64,000 nucleotides of DNA from Marinomonas piezotolerans (GTDB lineage Bacteria; Pseudomonadota; Gammaproteobacteria; Pseudomonadales; Marinomonadaceae), in the NCBI RefSeq assembly GCF_003362755.1, contig NZ_QKRA01000004.1, positions 62,001-126,000 on the forward strand, given 5' to 3'. Positions within the stretch are counted from its first letter, which is position 1; each line of letters starts with the position of its first letter. The notes under the pieces are model-generated. The model made no database searches, had not been told where the DNA came from, and was given only the letters and a program-made list of their open reading frames with translations. This document shows positions 26,901-36,284 of the stretch, piece by piece. Position numbers and translations under genes: made by a program.

Positions 26901-27190
26901 CTAAATACCTAGCAGAACACGATGTTGAAGTTAAGAAAGTCAACAAGGTAAATGAAGGCCGCCCACATATTGTTGATATGTTGAAAAATGGCGATATCAG
27001 CTACATTATTAATACAACTTCTGGCACTCAAGCCATTGCGGACTCTTCCGTTATTCGTCGTACTGCATTGCAAGGTAAGGTGTGTTACACCACGACCTTG
27101 ACGGGCGCAGAAGCGACTAGCCTTGCAATTAGCAGCCAAGGTGAAGAGATTAAAGTCAGAAGACTACAAGATTTGCATACGGGGAAATAA
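23972..27190 (+). CDS. carB: Carbamoyl-phosphate synthase large subunit
   Basis: 1072 residues, one short of E. coli CarB. It shows the two homologous ATP-grasp halves: the first opens [20 protein letters not shown], the second [19 protein letters not shown], with [13 protein letters not shown] and [13 protein letters not shown] as ATP loops. The last 130 residues are the allosteric methylglyoxal-synthase-like domain ([14 protein letters not shown]). It makes carbamoyl phosphate from bicarbonate, ATP and channelled ammonia. The stop codon overlaps the greA start by one base (TAATG). Confidence 0.98.
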   Translation: MPKRTDIKSVLILGAGPIVIGQACEFDYSGAQACKALREEGFRVILVNSNPATIMTDPVMADATYIEPIEWQTVEKIIEKERPDAVLPTMGGQTALNCALDLERHGVLEKYNVEMIGATADAIDKAEDRHRFDEAMKAIGLECPRAGIAHNMDEALGVLNEVGFPCIIRPSFTMGGTGGGIAYNMEEFDEICTRGLDLSPTNELLIDESLIGWKEYEMEVVRDKNDNCIIVCAIENFDAMGVHTGDSITVAPAQTLTDKEYQIMRNASLAVLREIGVETGGSNVQFGMDPKTGRLVVIEMNPRVSRSSALASKATGFPIAKIAAKLAIGYTLDELQNDITGGLTPASFEPSIDYVVTKIPRFTFEKFPTANDRLTTQMKSVGEVMAIGRTFQESMQKALRGLETGSDGFNPQLDLEDEASKELLQRELKAPGADRIWYIGDAFRAGMTVEEIYEVTGVDPWFLVQIEDLIKEEQALKVTGLAELDYDYMRRLKRKGFSDARLASLLNVTEKSLRERRYLVNVHPVYKRVDTCAAEFASNTAYMYSTYEDECEAAPTDKEKIIILGGGPNRIGQGIEFDYCCVHAALGLREDGFETIMVNCNPETVSTDYDTSDRLYFEPVTLEDVLEIVRKEKPTGVIVQFGGQTPLKIARALQNEGVPIIGTTPEAIDRAEDRERFQSMIQRLGYKQPKNATVRSTEQAIVKAAEIGYPLVVRPSYVLGGRAMEIVYNEKELTRYMTSAVKVSNDSPVLLDHFLNSAIEIDIDCISDGEQVVIGGIMQHIEQAGVHSGDSACSLPPYSLPAEVQDDIRAMIKNMALELGVIGLMNTQLAVQDGEIYVIEVNPRASRTVPFVSKCIGRSLAQVAALVMAGKSLAELGFTEEIIPDYYSVKEAVFPFNKFQGVDPILGPEMKSTGEVMGVGDTFAEAFGKAVLGGGTVLPTSGNAFISVRDQDKAGAVDVAKRLVGLGFKLIATGGTAKYLAEHDVEVKKVNKVNEGRPHIVDMLKNGDISYIINTTSGTQAIADSSVIRRTALQGKVCYTTTLTGAEATSLAISSQGEEIKVRRLQDLHTGK

Positions 27191-27666
27191 TGAAAAAAGT
27201 ACCTATGACAGTGGAAGGCGAAGCGCGTTTACGTGAAGAGCTAAACCACCTGAAATCTGTTGTGCGCCCTCGAGTCATTGCATCCATTGCAGAGGCTCGT
27301 GAGCACGGCGACTTGAAAGAAAACGCAGAGTATCATGCCGCTCGTGAGGAGCAAGGGTTCTGCGAAGGTCGTATTAAAGAAATTGAAGGCAAGCTTTCTG
27401 ATGCACAAGTGATCGATGTGAAGAGCATTGGTCACACTGGTAAAGTGATCTTTGGTACAACCGTGACGCTATTTAATGTCGACACAGAAGAAACCGTGAC
27501 CTATAAAATTGTAGGTGACGATGAATCCGATGTGAAAGCAAAGAAAATTTCTTATGCGTCACCCATTGCGAAAGCAATCATCGGGAAAATGGAAGGTGAC
27601 GAAGTTGCCATTAAAATTCCAGCCGGTGAAGTGGTATATGAGATCGAAAAAGTAGAGCATTTGTAA
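27190..27666 (+). CDS. greA: Transcription elongation factor GreA
   Basis: 158 residues, standard length. The N-terminal coiled coil has the acidic tip [16 protein letters not shown], which enters the RNA polymerase secondary channel to stimulate transcript cleavage. The C-terminal domain ends YEIEKVEHL. It is translationally coupled to carB through a one-base overlap, an arrangement common in gammaproteobacteria, and is closed by a terminator. Confidence 0.97.
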   Translation: MKKVPMTVEGEARLREELNHLKSVVRPRVIASIAEAREHGDLKENAEYHAAREEQGFCEGRIKEIEGKLSDAQVIDVKSIGHTGKVIFGTTVTLFNVDTEETVTYKIVGDDESDVKAKKISYASPIAKAIIGKMEGDEVAIKIPAGEVVYEIEKVEHL

Positions 27667-27693
27667 GAGCTCAGCTTTCAAAGAAAACTGAAA

Positions 27694-27728
27694 AACGCCA
27701 AGAGGGGAACTTCTTGGCGTTTTTTTTG
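27694..27728 (+). terminator. Rho-independent terminator of carAB-greA
   Basis: AACGCCAAGA pairs with TCTTGGCGTT around GGGGAACT-type loop bases, followed by eight or more T. It lies 27 bp past the greA stop. Confidence 0.9.
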
Positions 27729-27818
27729 TTTAGATAATAGGTCAAGAATTTGTCAAATAGGCCGATAGCGTTAACAATTACTTCTATTATATTCATACTT
27801 TTAAATAGACGGCTCGTC

Positions 27819-29123
27819 ATGCTACGACTGATTGTTCCTACACTCTTTGCTTTGGCACTTGCAGGATGCGGTGTTCCAGAAGACCCATTGGAAGGGCAAT
27901 CTACGACAGGCTCTCCCAGTGGTGCTGACTCAGGTGGTGGTTCCAGCTCGGGTGGTGGGTCAGGTTCTTCGTTCGTGGTGGATTCATCGCTGAGTTCACC
28001 TGTGTCTTTACTTGCCGTAGCAGGCGACACCCAAGCATTGCTCAAATGGAATACTACGCCTAATGCTGTTTCGTACGCGATTTATATGTCTGAATCGTCA
28101 GCTATTACACAGAGTACGGACCTATCTACCATTACTTTGCTGGCGGATAATATAACGGAAAATAGCTACATCATTCCCGCAGGCACATTGACCAATGATA
28201 CGACCTATTACTTCGCAGTAGTGGCCAAAACAGCGACAACGGTCAGTGCCGCTGCCTCATCCTCAAGCGTCAGCTCTTTGAGTCCAGTTAAAACGGTTAT
28301 ACCAACGGCGAATGGACGTGATCTATCGGCCTTTACATCCATTAAGGCGCTGAATGATACAGGCACAACCTATGCAATTAGTACGTCTAACCATGAAACG
28401 GGTTGTAGTACCGGAGATTTAGTGCCGACTCAGCAAGACTGCGCATACGGACGTGATGCGGATACGATAGCGGGTGCAAGTGATGATGGAGTGGCTGGCT
28501 TTAGCTTTACGAAAATTAGCAGTGATGGCAAATTTTTGACAGATGACTCTTTAGATTGGGACTGCGTACTAGACGATGTCACCGGTTTGATGTGGGAGGT
28601 TAAAAAAGGAGCAGATGGCCTACATGGTAATGGCGTGAGTTCCGGGTTGCATGACTCTGACGATCAATTTACTTGGTACGATCCCACCTTAAATTCAAAG
28701 TATCAAGGACTCGCAGATGCGTCGACGATTCCTGGTTCTGCTTCGGATACGTGCTTTGGGTTCACTGCTGGGAGTGCCTTGTGTAATACAGCCGCCTTTA
28801 TCAGTCGGGTTAACGCTGCGGCGTTGTGCGGTTTTAGTGACTGGCGACTACCTCTGACACATGAATTGCTGAGTATTGTATATCAAGGTCGCTCTTTTGC
28901 TCGAGGGACTCATATCGCGTTGGATACGGATTATTTCCCCATATCGGGAAGTTCTTTGCCAAACGAGTATTGGACGGGCTCAACCTATTATGACGGCGAC
29001 AATTATGCATGGGCGATTTATCTAAAAGATGCAGTATCGAGTGGTCAAAACCTAGGTGTGCTACAAGGTGTTTCAAAGAATTCTGTGAAAGGTGTGATGT
29101 TGGTACGGAGAGCATATGATTAA
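27819..29123 (+). CDS. DUF1566 (Lcl C-terminal domain) lipoprotein
   Basis: 434 residues from the ATG at 27819, chosen because it gives a proper lipoprotein signal (MLRLIVPTLFALALAGC with lipobox LAGC). A Gly/Ser linker follows, then a fibronectin-III-like region at roughly residues 60-150 (PVSLLAVAGDTQALLKWNT). The C-terminal DUF1566 domain shows DDVTGLMWEVKK, WYDP and FSDWRLPLTHELLSIV. The function of DUF1566 proteins is mostly unknown; several are surface or adhesion proteins. The next gene encodes a second DUF1566 protein and overlaps by 8 bp. Confidence 0.8.
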   Translation: MLRLIVPTLFALALAGCGVPEDPLEGQSTTGSPSGADSGGGSSSGGGSGSSFVVDSSLSSPVSLLAVAGDTQALLKWNTTPNAVSYAIYMSESSAITQSTDLSTITLLADNITENSYIIPAGTLTNDTTYYFAVVAKTATTVSAAASSSSVSSLSPVKTVIPTANGRDLSAFTSIKALNDTGTTYAISTSNHETGCSTGDLVPTQQDCAYGRDADTIAGASDDGVAGFSFTKISSDGKFLTDDSLDWDCVLDDVTGLMWEVKKGADGLHGNGVSSGLHDSDDQFTWYDPTLNSKYQGLADASTIPGSASDTCFGFTAGSALCNTAAFISRVNAAALCGFSDWRLPLTHELLSIVYQGRSFARGTHIALDTDYFPISGSSLPNEYWTGSTYYDGDNYAWAIYLKDAVSSGQNLGVLQGVSKNSVKGVMLVRRAYD

Positions 29124-29718
29124 GTCAATGACACTGTTCGCCGCTTTTTCTTGTATTAGTTGGGGGGTATCAGCGAGCTGTGATACCAGTTCTTTGTCGC
29201 CCATCGTTGCCACGACCCCAACAGAGAATTTCATCATTGATACTTCTGCAGAAGTCGTTACAGATAAAACCACGGGACTAATGTGGAAGATGTGTATGGA
29301 AGGTATGTCTGGTTCGGATTGCCGAACTGGGTCTGGGACTCAGGCCACTTATCTGGCCGCGCTGCAATCTGTTGCGACGCTCAACTCAGGAGCGGGTTTT
29401 GCAGGATTTACCGATTGGCGTTTGCCAAACCTAAAAGAACTGAGAACGATTGTTGAGGAAAAATGTTCGCGTCCTGCACTGAATCAAGAGGTCTTTCCCC
29501 CAGAAAAAGATATTAACAACCCAAATGGCTCAGCGAGTCAAAACATCATTTCAGATGCCATTTTGTTCACCAGCACTCCCACCTCTTACTTTGATCTCCA
29601 AGATATCGATGTATGGGTTGTCGATTTCTCGGACGGTAGTTTTAAGAAAAAAACGGTAGGTGGTGAGTCTGGTTCAGATGAATTGGCGTATTACCGCCTT
29701 GTGCGAGACGCTCGATAG
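29116..29718 (+). CDS. Exported DUF1566 protein
   Basis: 200 residues with a signal peptide (MIKSMTLFAAFSCISWGVSA). A single DUF1566 domain follows, with the same hallmarks as its neighbour: DKTTGLMWKMCMEG, FAGFTDWRLPNLKELRTIVEEKC and a C-terminal YYRLVRDAR. Six or so cysteines in the mature part suggest disulfides. The 8-bp overlap with the preceding lipoprotein gene implies coupled translation and a joint surface or periplasmic role. I cannot name a function. Confidence 0.75.
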   Translation: MIKSMTLFAAFSCISWGVSASCDTSSLSPIVATTPTENFIIDTSAEVVTDKTTGLMWKMCMEGMSGSDCRTGSGTQATYLAALQSVATLNSGAGFAGFTDWRLPNLKELRTIVEEKCSRPALNQEVFPPEKDINNPNGSASQNIISDAILFTSTPTSYFDLQDIDVWVVDFSDGSFKKKTVGGESGSDELAYYRLVRDAR

Positions 29719-29753
29719 ATTAAGGGCAACGTTCGACACCCCCTAAACCCTAG

Positions 29754-29888
29754 GTAGGTCGGGCTTTAGCCCGATATAAAGCTGTCGCAATAAATTACGA
29801 CCTACAAAACGTCAATGCACCTGTCGCAATAAATTACGACCTACAAAACGTCAATGCACCTGTCGCAATACATTACGACCTACAAAAT
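29754..29888. repeat. REP cluster with 39-bp tandem repeats
   Basis: One forward unit at 29754-29775 (GTAGGTCGGGCTTTAGCCCG) is followed by inverted units at 29783-29805, 29822-29844 and 29861-29883 (TGTCGCAATAAATTACGACC then TAC). The last three are carried on an exact direct repeat with a 39-bp period (29782, 29821, 29860). The third copy is cut short. Confidence 0.85.
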
Positions 29889-29996
29889 ACATGAGCGCAG
29901 AAAAGCATAGATTTTCGCCAAAATAGTACCGTGTCTGACTCGGCTAACATTGGATAATGACGATATCTATCTAAAAAGAACGATAATGAGGTCGCT

Positions 29997-30725
29997 ATGT
30001 CAGGAAAGCTAGAGGGAAAGTTTGCAGCCATTACCGGTGCCGCATCGGGTATTGGTTGGGCAAGTGCTAAGGCGATGTTAGACGAAGGTGCAACGGTTGT
30101 TTTGGTCGATCGTGATGCTGATGCTTTGGCGCGTGTGTGTGCTGAATATGATAGGGCTCAACCATTAGAAGTCGACCTGCTTGATACTCAAGCATGTAAA
30201 AATCTTGTGCCGCAAATTCTGTCACTGACAGACGGGACTTTGGATATTTTTCATGCTAATGCTGGCTTATACGTAGGGGGAGATTTGGTGGATGCGGACC
30301 CTGATGCAATTGATCGTATGTTGCAGCTTAACGTGAATGTGGTGATGAAAAACGTTCGTGATGTCGTCAGGTATATGGCGCCTCGAAAAACCGGAGATAT
30401 CTTAGTTACCAGCTCTCTGGCTGCGCACTTTCCAACGCCTTGGGAGCCTGTTTATGCGTCGTCAAAATGGGCAATTGATTGTTTTGTGCAAACGACACGC
30501 CGGCAAATCTTTAAAGATGGCTTGCGTATCGGATCTGTTTCACCTGGGCCTGTCGTAACCTCGCTACTGTCTGACTGGCCAGAAGATAAATTAGCGGAGG
30601 CAAAAGCGTCTGGGAGTTTGGTCGAAGCGGAAGAGATCGCGGAAATACTTCTTTTTATGCTGACACGTCCTCGTGGAATGACCATCCGCGATGTTGTTGT
30701 GATGCCGACGAATTTTGATTTGTAA
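29997..30725 (+). CDS. Short-chain dehydrogenase, ribitol 2-dehydrogenase-like
   Basis: 242 residues with a full SDR core: TGAASGIG dinucleotide loop near residue 13, VDRD after beta-2 indicating NAD preference, NAG at residue 90, a catalytic serine in VTSSLAAHF, and YASSKWAID with the catalytic Tyr-Lys. The motifs FHANAGLYVGGDL and GMTIRDVVVMPTNFDL resemble the rhizobial RbtD group that oxidises ribitol. The gene stands alone between REPs and a bidirectional terminator, with no polyol transporter nearby, so the substrate is a family-level guess. AAAAAGAA lies just ahead of its ribosome site. Confidence 0.75.
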   Translation: MSGKLEGKFAAITGAASGIGWASAKAMLDEGATVVLVDRDADALARVCAEYDRAQPLEVDLLDTQACKNLVPQILSLTDGTLDIFHANAGLYVGGDLVDADPDAIDRMLQLNVNVVMKNVRDVVRYMAPRKTGDILVTSSLAAHFPTPWEPVYASSKWAIDCFVQTTRRQIFKDGLRIGSVSPGPVVTSLLSDWPEDKLAEAKASGSLVEAEEIAEILLFMLTRPRGMTIRDVVVMPTNFDL

Positions 30726-30810
30726 GCTATGTATCGTGATCCATCATGATCCACATCTAGCTAATCTAAACACGCGGCAAGTCGGGTTTTGGTCCGACAG
30801 ATGCCGTATA

Positions 30811-30840
30811 AAAAAACACCAGCCTAGACTGGTGTTTTTT
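30811..30840. terminator. Bidirectional terminator between the SDR gene and pgi
   Basis: AAAAAACACCAG pairs perfectly with CTGGTGTTTTTT around CCTAGA. Its symmetric A/T flanks can end the plus-strand SDR transcript and the minus-strand pan-pgi transcript. Confidence 0.9.
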
Positions 30841-30864
30841 TAGCGGTCGATGGTACTCAGAGCG

Positions 30865-32511
30865 TTAAGCTTGAGCGTTTTTAAATGCGCTGATCAGAGC
30901 TTGAGTGGATGCATCTAAAGAGCGGTTATCAGTATCGCTAACCAAGCGGTGGTAAATATCTGTACCCAGAACTTTGCCCAGTTCAACGCCCCATTGGTCA
31001 AATGAGTTGATGCCCCAAATAGTGCCCTGAACAAAGGTACGGTGCTCGTAAAGAGCGATTAGCGATCCGGTAGTGAAAGGCGTCAATTGCTCTGTTAGCA
31101 ATGTATTGCTTGGTCGATTGCCTTGGATGACTTTGTGCGGTGCAATAGCTTCCACATCAGTCTCATTTGCACCCGCAGATCTTAGCTCTTCTTTGGCTTG
31201 CTCCAGGCTTTTTCCCACCATTAGGGCTTGTGCTTGGCTAACGCAGTTAGCAAATAGCTGAGCATGATGATCGGCTACCGGATTATGAGTCTTAAGCGGC
31301 GCAATAAAATCAACTGGAACCAGACGAGTGCCTTGATGCAGTAACTGGTGGTAAGCGTGCTGTCCATTGGTGCCAGCTCCTCCCCAAATGATGGGGCCAG
31401 TATCCGTCTCAACGCCTGAGCCATCCAATAGATTTGTTTTACCGTTACTTTCCATGTCTAGCTGCTGAATATGAGCGGGCATGGCACGGAGGTAATGGTC
31501 GTATGGGATCAGTGCGTGACTTTGAGCATTGTGAAAGTTGCTGTACCAAACGCCGAGCGCGCCCATGATAACCGGAAGGTTTTCGTTGAATGGCGCTGTG
31601 CGGAAGTGCTCATCCATTGCGTGTGCACCATCAAGTAGCTCGTAAAAGTTGTCCATGCCGACGGCAACAGCGATCGGGAGACCAATTGCGGACCACAGTG
31701 AGTAGCGGCCACCGACCCAGTCCCACATAGGGAAGATATTCTCTTCAGCCATGCCAAACGCTACGGCTTTCTCGACGTTTGAGCTTACGGCAGCAAAGTG
31801 CTTTTTAATGTCTGCATCGGGCACCCCTTGCTCAATACACCAAGCCCGAGCAGCATTGGCGTTATACAGAGTCTCAAGGGTACCGAAAGATTTGGATGAG
31901 ACGATAAATACGGTGGTCTCAGCATTAAGTAGCTTTAGCTTTTCGGTAATGTCCGAGCCATCAATGTTAGCGACAAAGTGAACCTTAATAGCATTTTGCT
32001 TGTAAGGAGTGAGCGCTTCTGTCACCACTTTTGGGCCAAGATAAGAGCCGCCGATACCGATGGATACGACATCTGTAATGTTTTTATTCGTGTAGCCTTT
32101 CCATGCACCAGAATGCAATTGTTCAACGAATGTTTCCATTTGGCTTATGGTGCTGCGCACTTCATCCAGTACATTAACACCATCAACCATTAGGCTGTCT
32201 TGCGCTTTGCTGGCACGCAATGCGACATGGAGTACCGAACGATCCTCGGTATTGTTAATGTGATCGCCGTTGAACATGCCTTGAATAGCATCTGACATGC
32301 CTGCTTGTTCAACGAGCTGTAACAGTAGATTCATGGTGTCGTTGGTAGCTCGGTTTTTTGAGTAATCCAAGGACCATCCAGCAGCACTTGCTTTGAACGA
32401 CTCAGCCCGATTTTGATCATTGGCAAACAAGTCTGTCATTTTGGTGTTAGACATTTCTTGTTGATGCTGAGCGAGTGCTTTCCAAGCAGGTAATTGCGTT
32501 GGTGAACTCAT
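30865..32511 (-). CDS. pgi: Glucose-6-phosphate isomerase
   Basis: 548 residues from the ATG at 32511, preceded by AGGGAG; the longer frame runs into the panC stop region. Signatures are GIGGSYLGP, VSSKSFGTLETL, DWVGGRYSLWSAIGLPIA and, near the C-terminus, GINSFDQWGVELGK. It interconverts glucose 6-phosphate and fructose 6-phosphate. It is the last gene of the minus-strand pcnB-folK-panB-panC-pgi row, 28 bp after panC, the same order as in Pseudomonas. Confidence 0.97.
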   Translation of the reverse strand: MSSPTQLPAWKALAQHQQEMSNTKMTDLFANDQNRAESFKASAAGWSLDYSKNRATNDTMNLLLQLVEQAGMSDAIQGMFNGDHINNTEDRSVLHVALRASKAQDSLMVDGVNVLDEVRSTISQMETFVEQLHSGAWKGYTNKNITDVVSIGIGGSYLGPKVVTEALTPYKQNAIKVHFVANIDGSDITEKLKLLNAETTVFIVSSKSFGTLETLYNANAARAWCIEQGVPDADIKKHFAAVSSNVEKAVAFGMAEENIFPMWDWVGGRYSLWSAIGLPIAVAVGMDNFYELLDGAHAMDEHFRTAPFNENLPVIMGALGVWYSNFHNAQSHALIPYDHYLRAMPAHIQQLDMESNGKTNLLDGSGVETDTGPIIWGGAGTNGQHAYHQLLHQGTRLVPVDFIAPLKTHNPVADHHAQLFANCVSQAQALMVGKSLEQAKEELRSAGANETDVEAIAPHKVIQGNRPSNTLLTEQLTPFTTGSLIALYEHRTFVQGTIWGINSFDQWGVELGKVLGTDIYHRLVSDTDNRSLDASTQALISAFKNAQA

Positions 32512-32539
32512 GACAATCTCCCTAAGTTGAGTATAAGAG

Positions 32540-33391
32540 TTACGATAGCTCGACCGTGACGTTATCAATCAATCGAGCTTTGCCTAGATAGGCTGCAACT
32601 AGGATCACTAGCTGCGTCTCTTTCTCTGACGGTGGTAATAAGTTATGTTGCGCGCGAATTTCAAAGTAGTCACGTTTAAATCCTTCTGCTTCAAGCTTCT
32701 GTTGAGCTTGTTCACAGATATCGCTGTAACTGGCGCGACCTTCTAAGAGCTGTTGTTTTGCCCAAATAAGGGTTTGATAAATCATGGGGGCCTGAGCGCG
32801 TTCTTGCTCGCTCAAGTACCCATTACGAGAACTCAATGCTAAACCTGATTCGGATCTTGCAATGTTAACGCCAATAATTTCAACATTGGAACTCAGGTCT
32901 CGAGCCATGTCTTCGATGACTTTTAATTGTTGATAATCTTTGTTACCAAAAATCGCACAATCGGGCATGACAATGTTAAATAGTTTGGTGACGACCGTTG
33001 CAACACCGACAAAGTGCCCTGGACGAGACGCGCCACATAGGATGTCCGATAAACCTGTCACTTCTATTTGAGTTTGACTGCGTTTGCCGTCTGGGTACAT
33101 CTCTAATGCAGATGGGGCGAACAGGTAGTCACAGGTATTGTGTTCAAGTAGAGCCTGATCTTCGCTCAAGGTACGTGGATAGCGTTCTAAGTCTTCATTG
33201 GCTGAGAACTGCATGGGGTTAACAAAAATAGACGCTACGACGATATCGCCTTCTTGACGAGCTCTACGGACTAGTTCCATATGACCATCATGAAGGTTTC
33301 CCATGGTTGGAACAAATGCTATACGCTTGTCTTGTAAGCGGTCATGTTTGAGTGCGGCGCGAAGCTCAGCAATGGTGTGGAATGTTTTCAT
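32540..33391 (-). CDS. panC: Pantothenate synthetase
   Basis: 283 residues. The nucleotidyltransferase HxGH site is in [16 protein letters not shown], followed by [21 protein letters not shown]-binding GNKDYQQL and the KMSKS-equivalent [12 protein letters not shown] are present. It joins pantoate and beta-alanine. Its start overlaps the panB stop by four bases (ATGA type), so the two should be translationally coupled. Confidence 0.97.
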   Translation of the reverse strand: MKTFHTIAELRAALKHDRLQDKRIAFVPTMGNLHDGHMELVRRARQEGDIVVASIFVNPMQFSANEDLERYPRTLSEDQALLEHNTCDYLFAPSALEMYPDGKRSQTQIEVTGLSDILCGASRPGHFVGVATVVTKLFNIVMPDCAIFGNKDYQQLKVIEDMARDLSSNVEIIGVNIARSESGLALSSRNGYLSEQERAQAPMIYQTLIWAKQQLLEGRASYSDICEQAQQKLEAEGFKRDYFEIRAQHNLLPPSEKETQLVILVAAYLGKARLIDNVTVELS

Positions 33392-34215
33392 GCGTCGAAT
33401 GTATGCTCTGCTGCTGGGAATGTACCATTTTTTACTTCAGTCACGTATGCGGTGAAAGCGTCTTCGATGGTGCGCCCATTAGTTAAGAAGTTTTTAACAA
33501 ATTTTGCTGGCCGCCCGATGTTTATGCCCAGCATATCGTGCATCACAAGTACTTGTGCGTCGGTATCTGCGCCTGCGCCAATACCGATGACTGGGACGGG
33601 AACCGTCTCTGTTAAACTTTTACCCAGTTCACTGGGAATGCATTCATATAAAAGGATGTCGGCACCGGCACTGACTAATTCTAACGACTCTTTTAGGATA
33701 AGGTCTGCTGCTGCTTTGTCTTTTCCTTGTACTTTATAACCACCAAGTTTATGTACAGCCTGAGGCGTCAGTCCTAAATGCGCGCAGACCGGAATGCCTC
33801 GTTCAGAGAGTAAGCGTATGGTATCGCTTAGCCAGCTGCCTCCCTCTAGTTTCACCATATTCGCACCTGCCTGCATGAGTTTAGCCGCATTGTCGAGTGC
33901 TTGAGTCGGAGTGCTGTAACTCATAAAGGGCATGTCGGTCATGATAAAGGCATGCGAATTGCCGCGTTTGACCGCTGCTGTGTGATAGCACATGTCATCA
34001 ATCGAGACGGGTAGTGTACTGTCCTGCCCTTGAACGACCATGCCAAGTGAATCGCCAACTAAAATAGTTTCAACGCCAGCATTATTCATGGCATGGGTGA
34101 AGGTAGCGTCATAGCATGTTAAGCAAGTAAACTTTTCACCGTTACGTTTCATTTGTTGTAACTTGGATAAGGTGATAGGACGAGTTGGCTTGTTTACGGT
34201 CGTATCTGAGTACAT
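33388..34215 (-). CDS. panB: 3-methyl-2-oxobutanoate hydroxymethyltransferase
   Basis: 275 residues of the KPHMT family. It carries [32 protein letters not shown] with the metal-binding Asp, [28 protein letters not shown] and [17 protein letters not shown]. It makes ketopantoate, the first committed step to pantothenate. It lies 3 bp after folK and overlaps panC. Confidence 0.97.
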   Translation of the reverse strand: MYSDTTVNKPTRPITLSKLQQMKRNGEKFTCLTCYDATFTHAMNNAGVETILVGDSLGMVVQGQDSTLPVSIDDMCYHTAAVKRGNSHAFIMTDMPFMSYSTPTQALDNAAKLMQAGANMVKLEGGSWLSDTIRLLSERGIPVCAHLGLTPQAVHKLGGYKVQGKDKAAADLILKESLELVSAGADILLYECIPSELGKSLTETVPVPVIGIGAGADTDAQVLVMHDMLGINIGRPAKFVKNFLTNGRTIEDAFTAYVTEVKNGTFPAAEHTFDA

Positions 34216-34218
34216 GGC

Positions 34219-34704
34219 TTATTCTTCTTTGATTGATATCAGGTCACTGATATCAAGGTGGCTAATATGCTCTCTAACGGTTTTGTCGTTGTGGAGGAGC
34301 AGCTCAGGCGCTAGATCAAGCAAAGGACGGATCACGAACCCGCGTTCTAGCATATAGGGATGAGGAACCGTCAGTCTGGGTAACGTGATGGTCTCTTGAT
34401 TAAATAAAAGAATGTCTAAATCAAGTGTGCGAGGACCCCAATGTCGTTCGCGTACACGACGATGGGATTGTTCTATGCTTTGTAATAAATCTAGAGTGGC
34501 GATGCCATCCAACGGTGTGTGGAACGTGGCAACGGCGTTGACATAATCCGGTTGATCTTGAGGGCCGACTGGTTTGCTTCCGTATAGCTCAGACACCCTG
34601 AAATGTTTAATTTCGGCATGACTTGATAAGAAATCGATGGCGCTTCTGAGTTGCGCCACTGGGTTTTCAAGGTTACTGCCTAAACCAATATAAACCTGAT
34701 TCAT
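34219..34704 (-). CDS. folK: HPPK, folate pathway pyrophosphokinase
   Basis: 161 residues. The typical beginning VYIGLGSNLENPVAQL is followed by SELYGSKPVGPQDQPDYVNAV. The catalytic stretch RVRERHWGPRTLDLDILLFN holds the conserved Arg and paired Asp residues for MgATP. It transfers pyrophosphate to hydroxymethyl-dihydropterin. It lies between pcnB and panB in the same row. Confidence 0.97.
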   Translation of the reverse strand: MNQVYIGLGSNLENPVAQLRSAIDFLSSHAEIKHFRVSELYGSKPVGPQDQPDYVNAVATFHTPLDGIATLDLLQSIEQSHRRVRERHWGPRTLDLDILLFNQETITLPRLTVPHPYMLERGFVIRPLLDLAPELLLHNDKTVREHISHLDISDLISIKEE

Positions 34705-34721
34705 GTGTTGCCTTAAATTCG

Positions 34722-36158
34722 TTATTCCTGTTCGCGTTTTGCGTTGCTTTTACGACGGCGAGGGCGACGTTTTTTGGGTTTTGAGTCTTCCGTAGCCGCT
34801 GTGTTGCTTCGAGGGTCCGCTGAACGAATAAGATCTCGTTGCTGATTTTCGGGGGACTTTTGGAATTCAGTCCACCATTGTCCCAGCCCGCCTAATTCTG
34901 TACCACTTTGCTCTCGGATCAATAAGAAATCAAAGGCCGCACGAAATCGCGGATGTTGAAGCAATGTAAAAGCCCGCTTACCGTAGCGTTTCGGCAAACG
35001 GAATTGCAAATCCCAAATCTCGCGCATTGGTGTTGAGAATCGTCGAGGGATTGCGGTGGATGCAACTTGGTTGTCGAGTACCATAGAGGCAGCTTGATGC
35101 AGTGCCGGTAAGACTGGGAGTCCTTGTTTTTCAAATTCTTCATGTCGCAGCGCAACACTTGGCCAGAGTAAAATCGCATATAAAAAATAGGGGGCTGTGC
35201 TTTGGCCGCCTTGGATTCGCTGGTCGGTATTTTTTAGGCCTTGCAAAATGAACGCTTCAGGTGAAATATCTTCTCGCTGCCAACCACTTTGCAGTAGTGC
35301 ATCTGTGTCTGGAAATAGATACTTAAATAAGCCGTATTCACGTAGCAATCTGAAGGTTACTTCACCATTGCCGCTGCCTAATAGCTTGATGACTTCTTCA
35401 AACAAGCGTGCAGGTGGAATGTGATCTAAAAGCGGCGCCATCTCTTTGATAGGGGCTGCTGTGTTAGCTTCAATATCGAAACCAAGCTTGCCTGCGAAAC
35501 GAATGGCGCGCAGCATCCGTACAGGATCTTCTTTATAGCGCTGACGAGCGTCACCAATAATTCTGATTTGACGCTTCTCAATGTCTTCTAAGCCACCACA
35601 GTAATCATGGATGGAAAAGTCTTTGATGTTGTAATACAGGGCGTTAAAGGTGAAGTCGCGGCGCTCAGCGTCTTCATCTATGGTGCCGTATACATTGTCT
35701 CGAAGAATAATGCCATGTGAAGAACGAGCGGTATCTTTATCTTTAAGAGATTTCCTTCCATCGTGTACAGGCGGTTTTTCTTGGTTGTTTGTATTCGCTC
35801 TGAAGGTAGATACTTCGATGATTTCGCGACCAAAAGTGACATGAACAAGCTTAAATCGACGACCAATAAGACGGGAGTTAGAGAACAGCGCATGCACATC
35901 CTCAGGCGTGGCATTTGTCACGACATCAAAATCTTTTGGTTCGATGCCGATCAAATTATCTCGGATACAACCGCCGACAAGAAAGGCGTCAAACCCTGCA
36001 TCACTTAGGCGATACAATACCTTTAACGCATTAGGGCTGACATGTTTTCTCGAGAAAGAGTGATTGTCTCGCGCTATCTCAAGGGGATATTGTGAGAGCT
36101 CTTCTGAGCCGAATAGAGACGTCGCTTTACGAACCAAAGATTTAAAACCTGCAAGCAT
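34722..36158 (-). CDS. pcnB: Poly(A) polymerase I
   Basis: 478 residues. The nucleotidyltransferase centre is FLVGGCIRDNLIGIEPKDFDVVTNATPEDV (GG-x-RD and DxD), with the RNA-binding YKEDPVRMLRAIRFAGKLGF after it. The tail KKRRPRRRKSNAKREQE is strongly basic, as in other PcnB proteins, and separates it from tRNA CCA-adding enzymes. It adds 3' poly(A) that promotes RNA decay. It is the first coding gene downstream of the CrcZ-like RNA candidate, as in Pseudomonas. Confidence 0.93.
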   Translation of the reverse strand: MLAGFKSLVRKATSLFGSEELSQYPLEIARDNHSFSRKHVSPNALKVLYRLSDAGFDAFLVGGCIRDNLIGIEPKDFDVVTNATPEDVHALFSNSRLIGRRFKLVHVTFGREIIEVSTFRANTNNQEKPPVHDGRKSLKDKDTARSSHGIILRDNVYGTIDEDAERRDFTFNALYYNIKDFSIHDYCGGLEDIEKRQIRIIGDARQRYKEDPVRMLRAIRFAGKLGFDIEANTAAPIKEMAPLLDHIPPARLFEEVIKLLGSGNGEVTFRLLREYGLFKYLFPDTDALLQSGWQREDISPEAFILQGLKNTDQRIQGGQSTAPYFLYAILLWPSVALRHEEFEKQGLPVLPALHQAASMVLDNQVASTAIPRRFSTPMREIWDLQFRLPKRYGKRAFTLLQHPRFRAAFDFLLIREQSGTELGGLGQWWTEFQKSPENQQRDLIRSADPRSNTAATEDSKPKKRRPRRRKSNAKREQE

Positions 36159-36284
36159 TATATGACTGAATTTTAATAATTAATGAATCTGGCTATTCTA
36201 CACGGGCTGAGTAGAAGTTACACGAGAAAGAAGAGTGTTAAAGAAAGATCAAATTAAGAAGGAGAAAATGACAAGGCGTGACAA

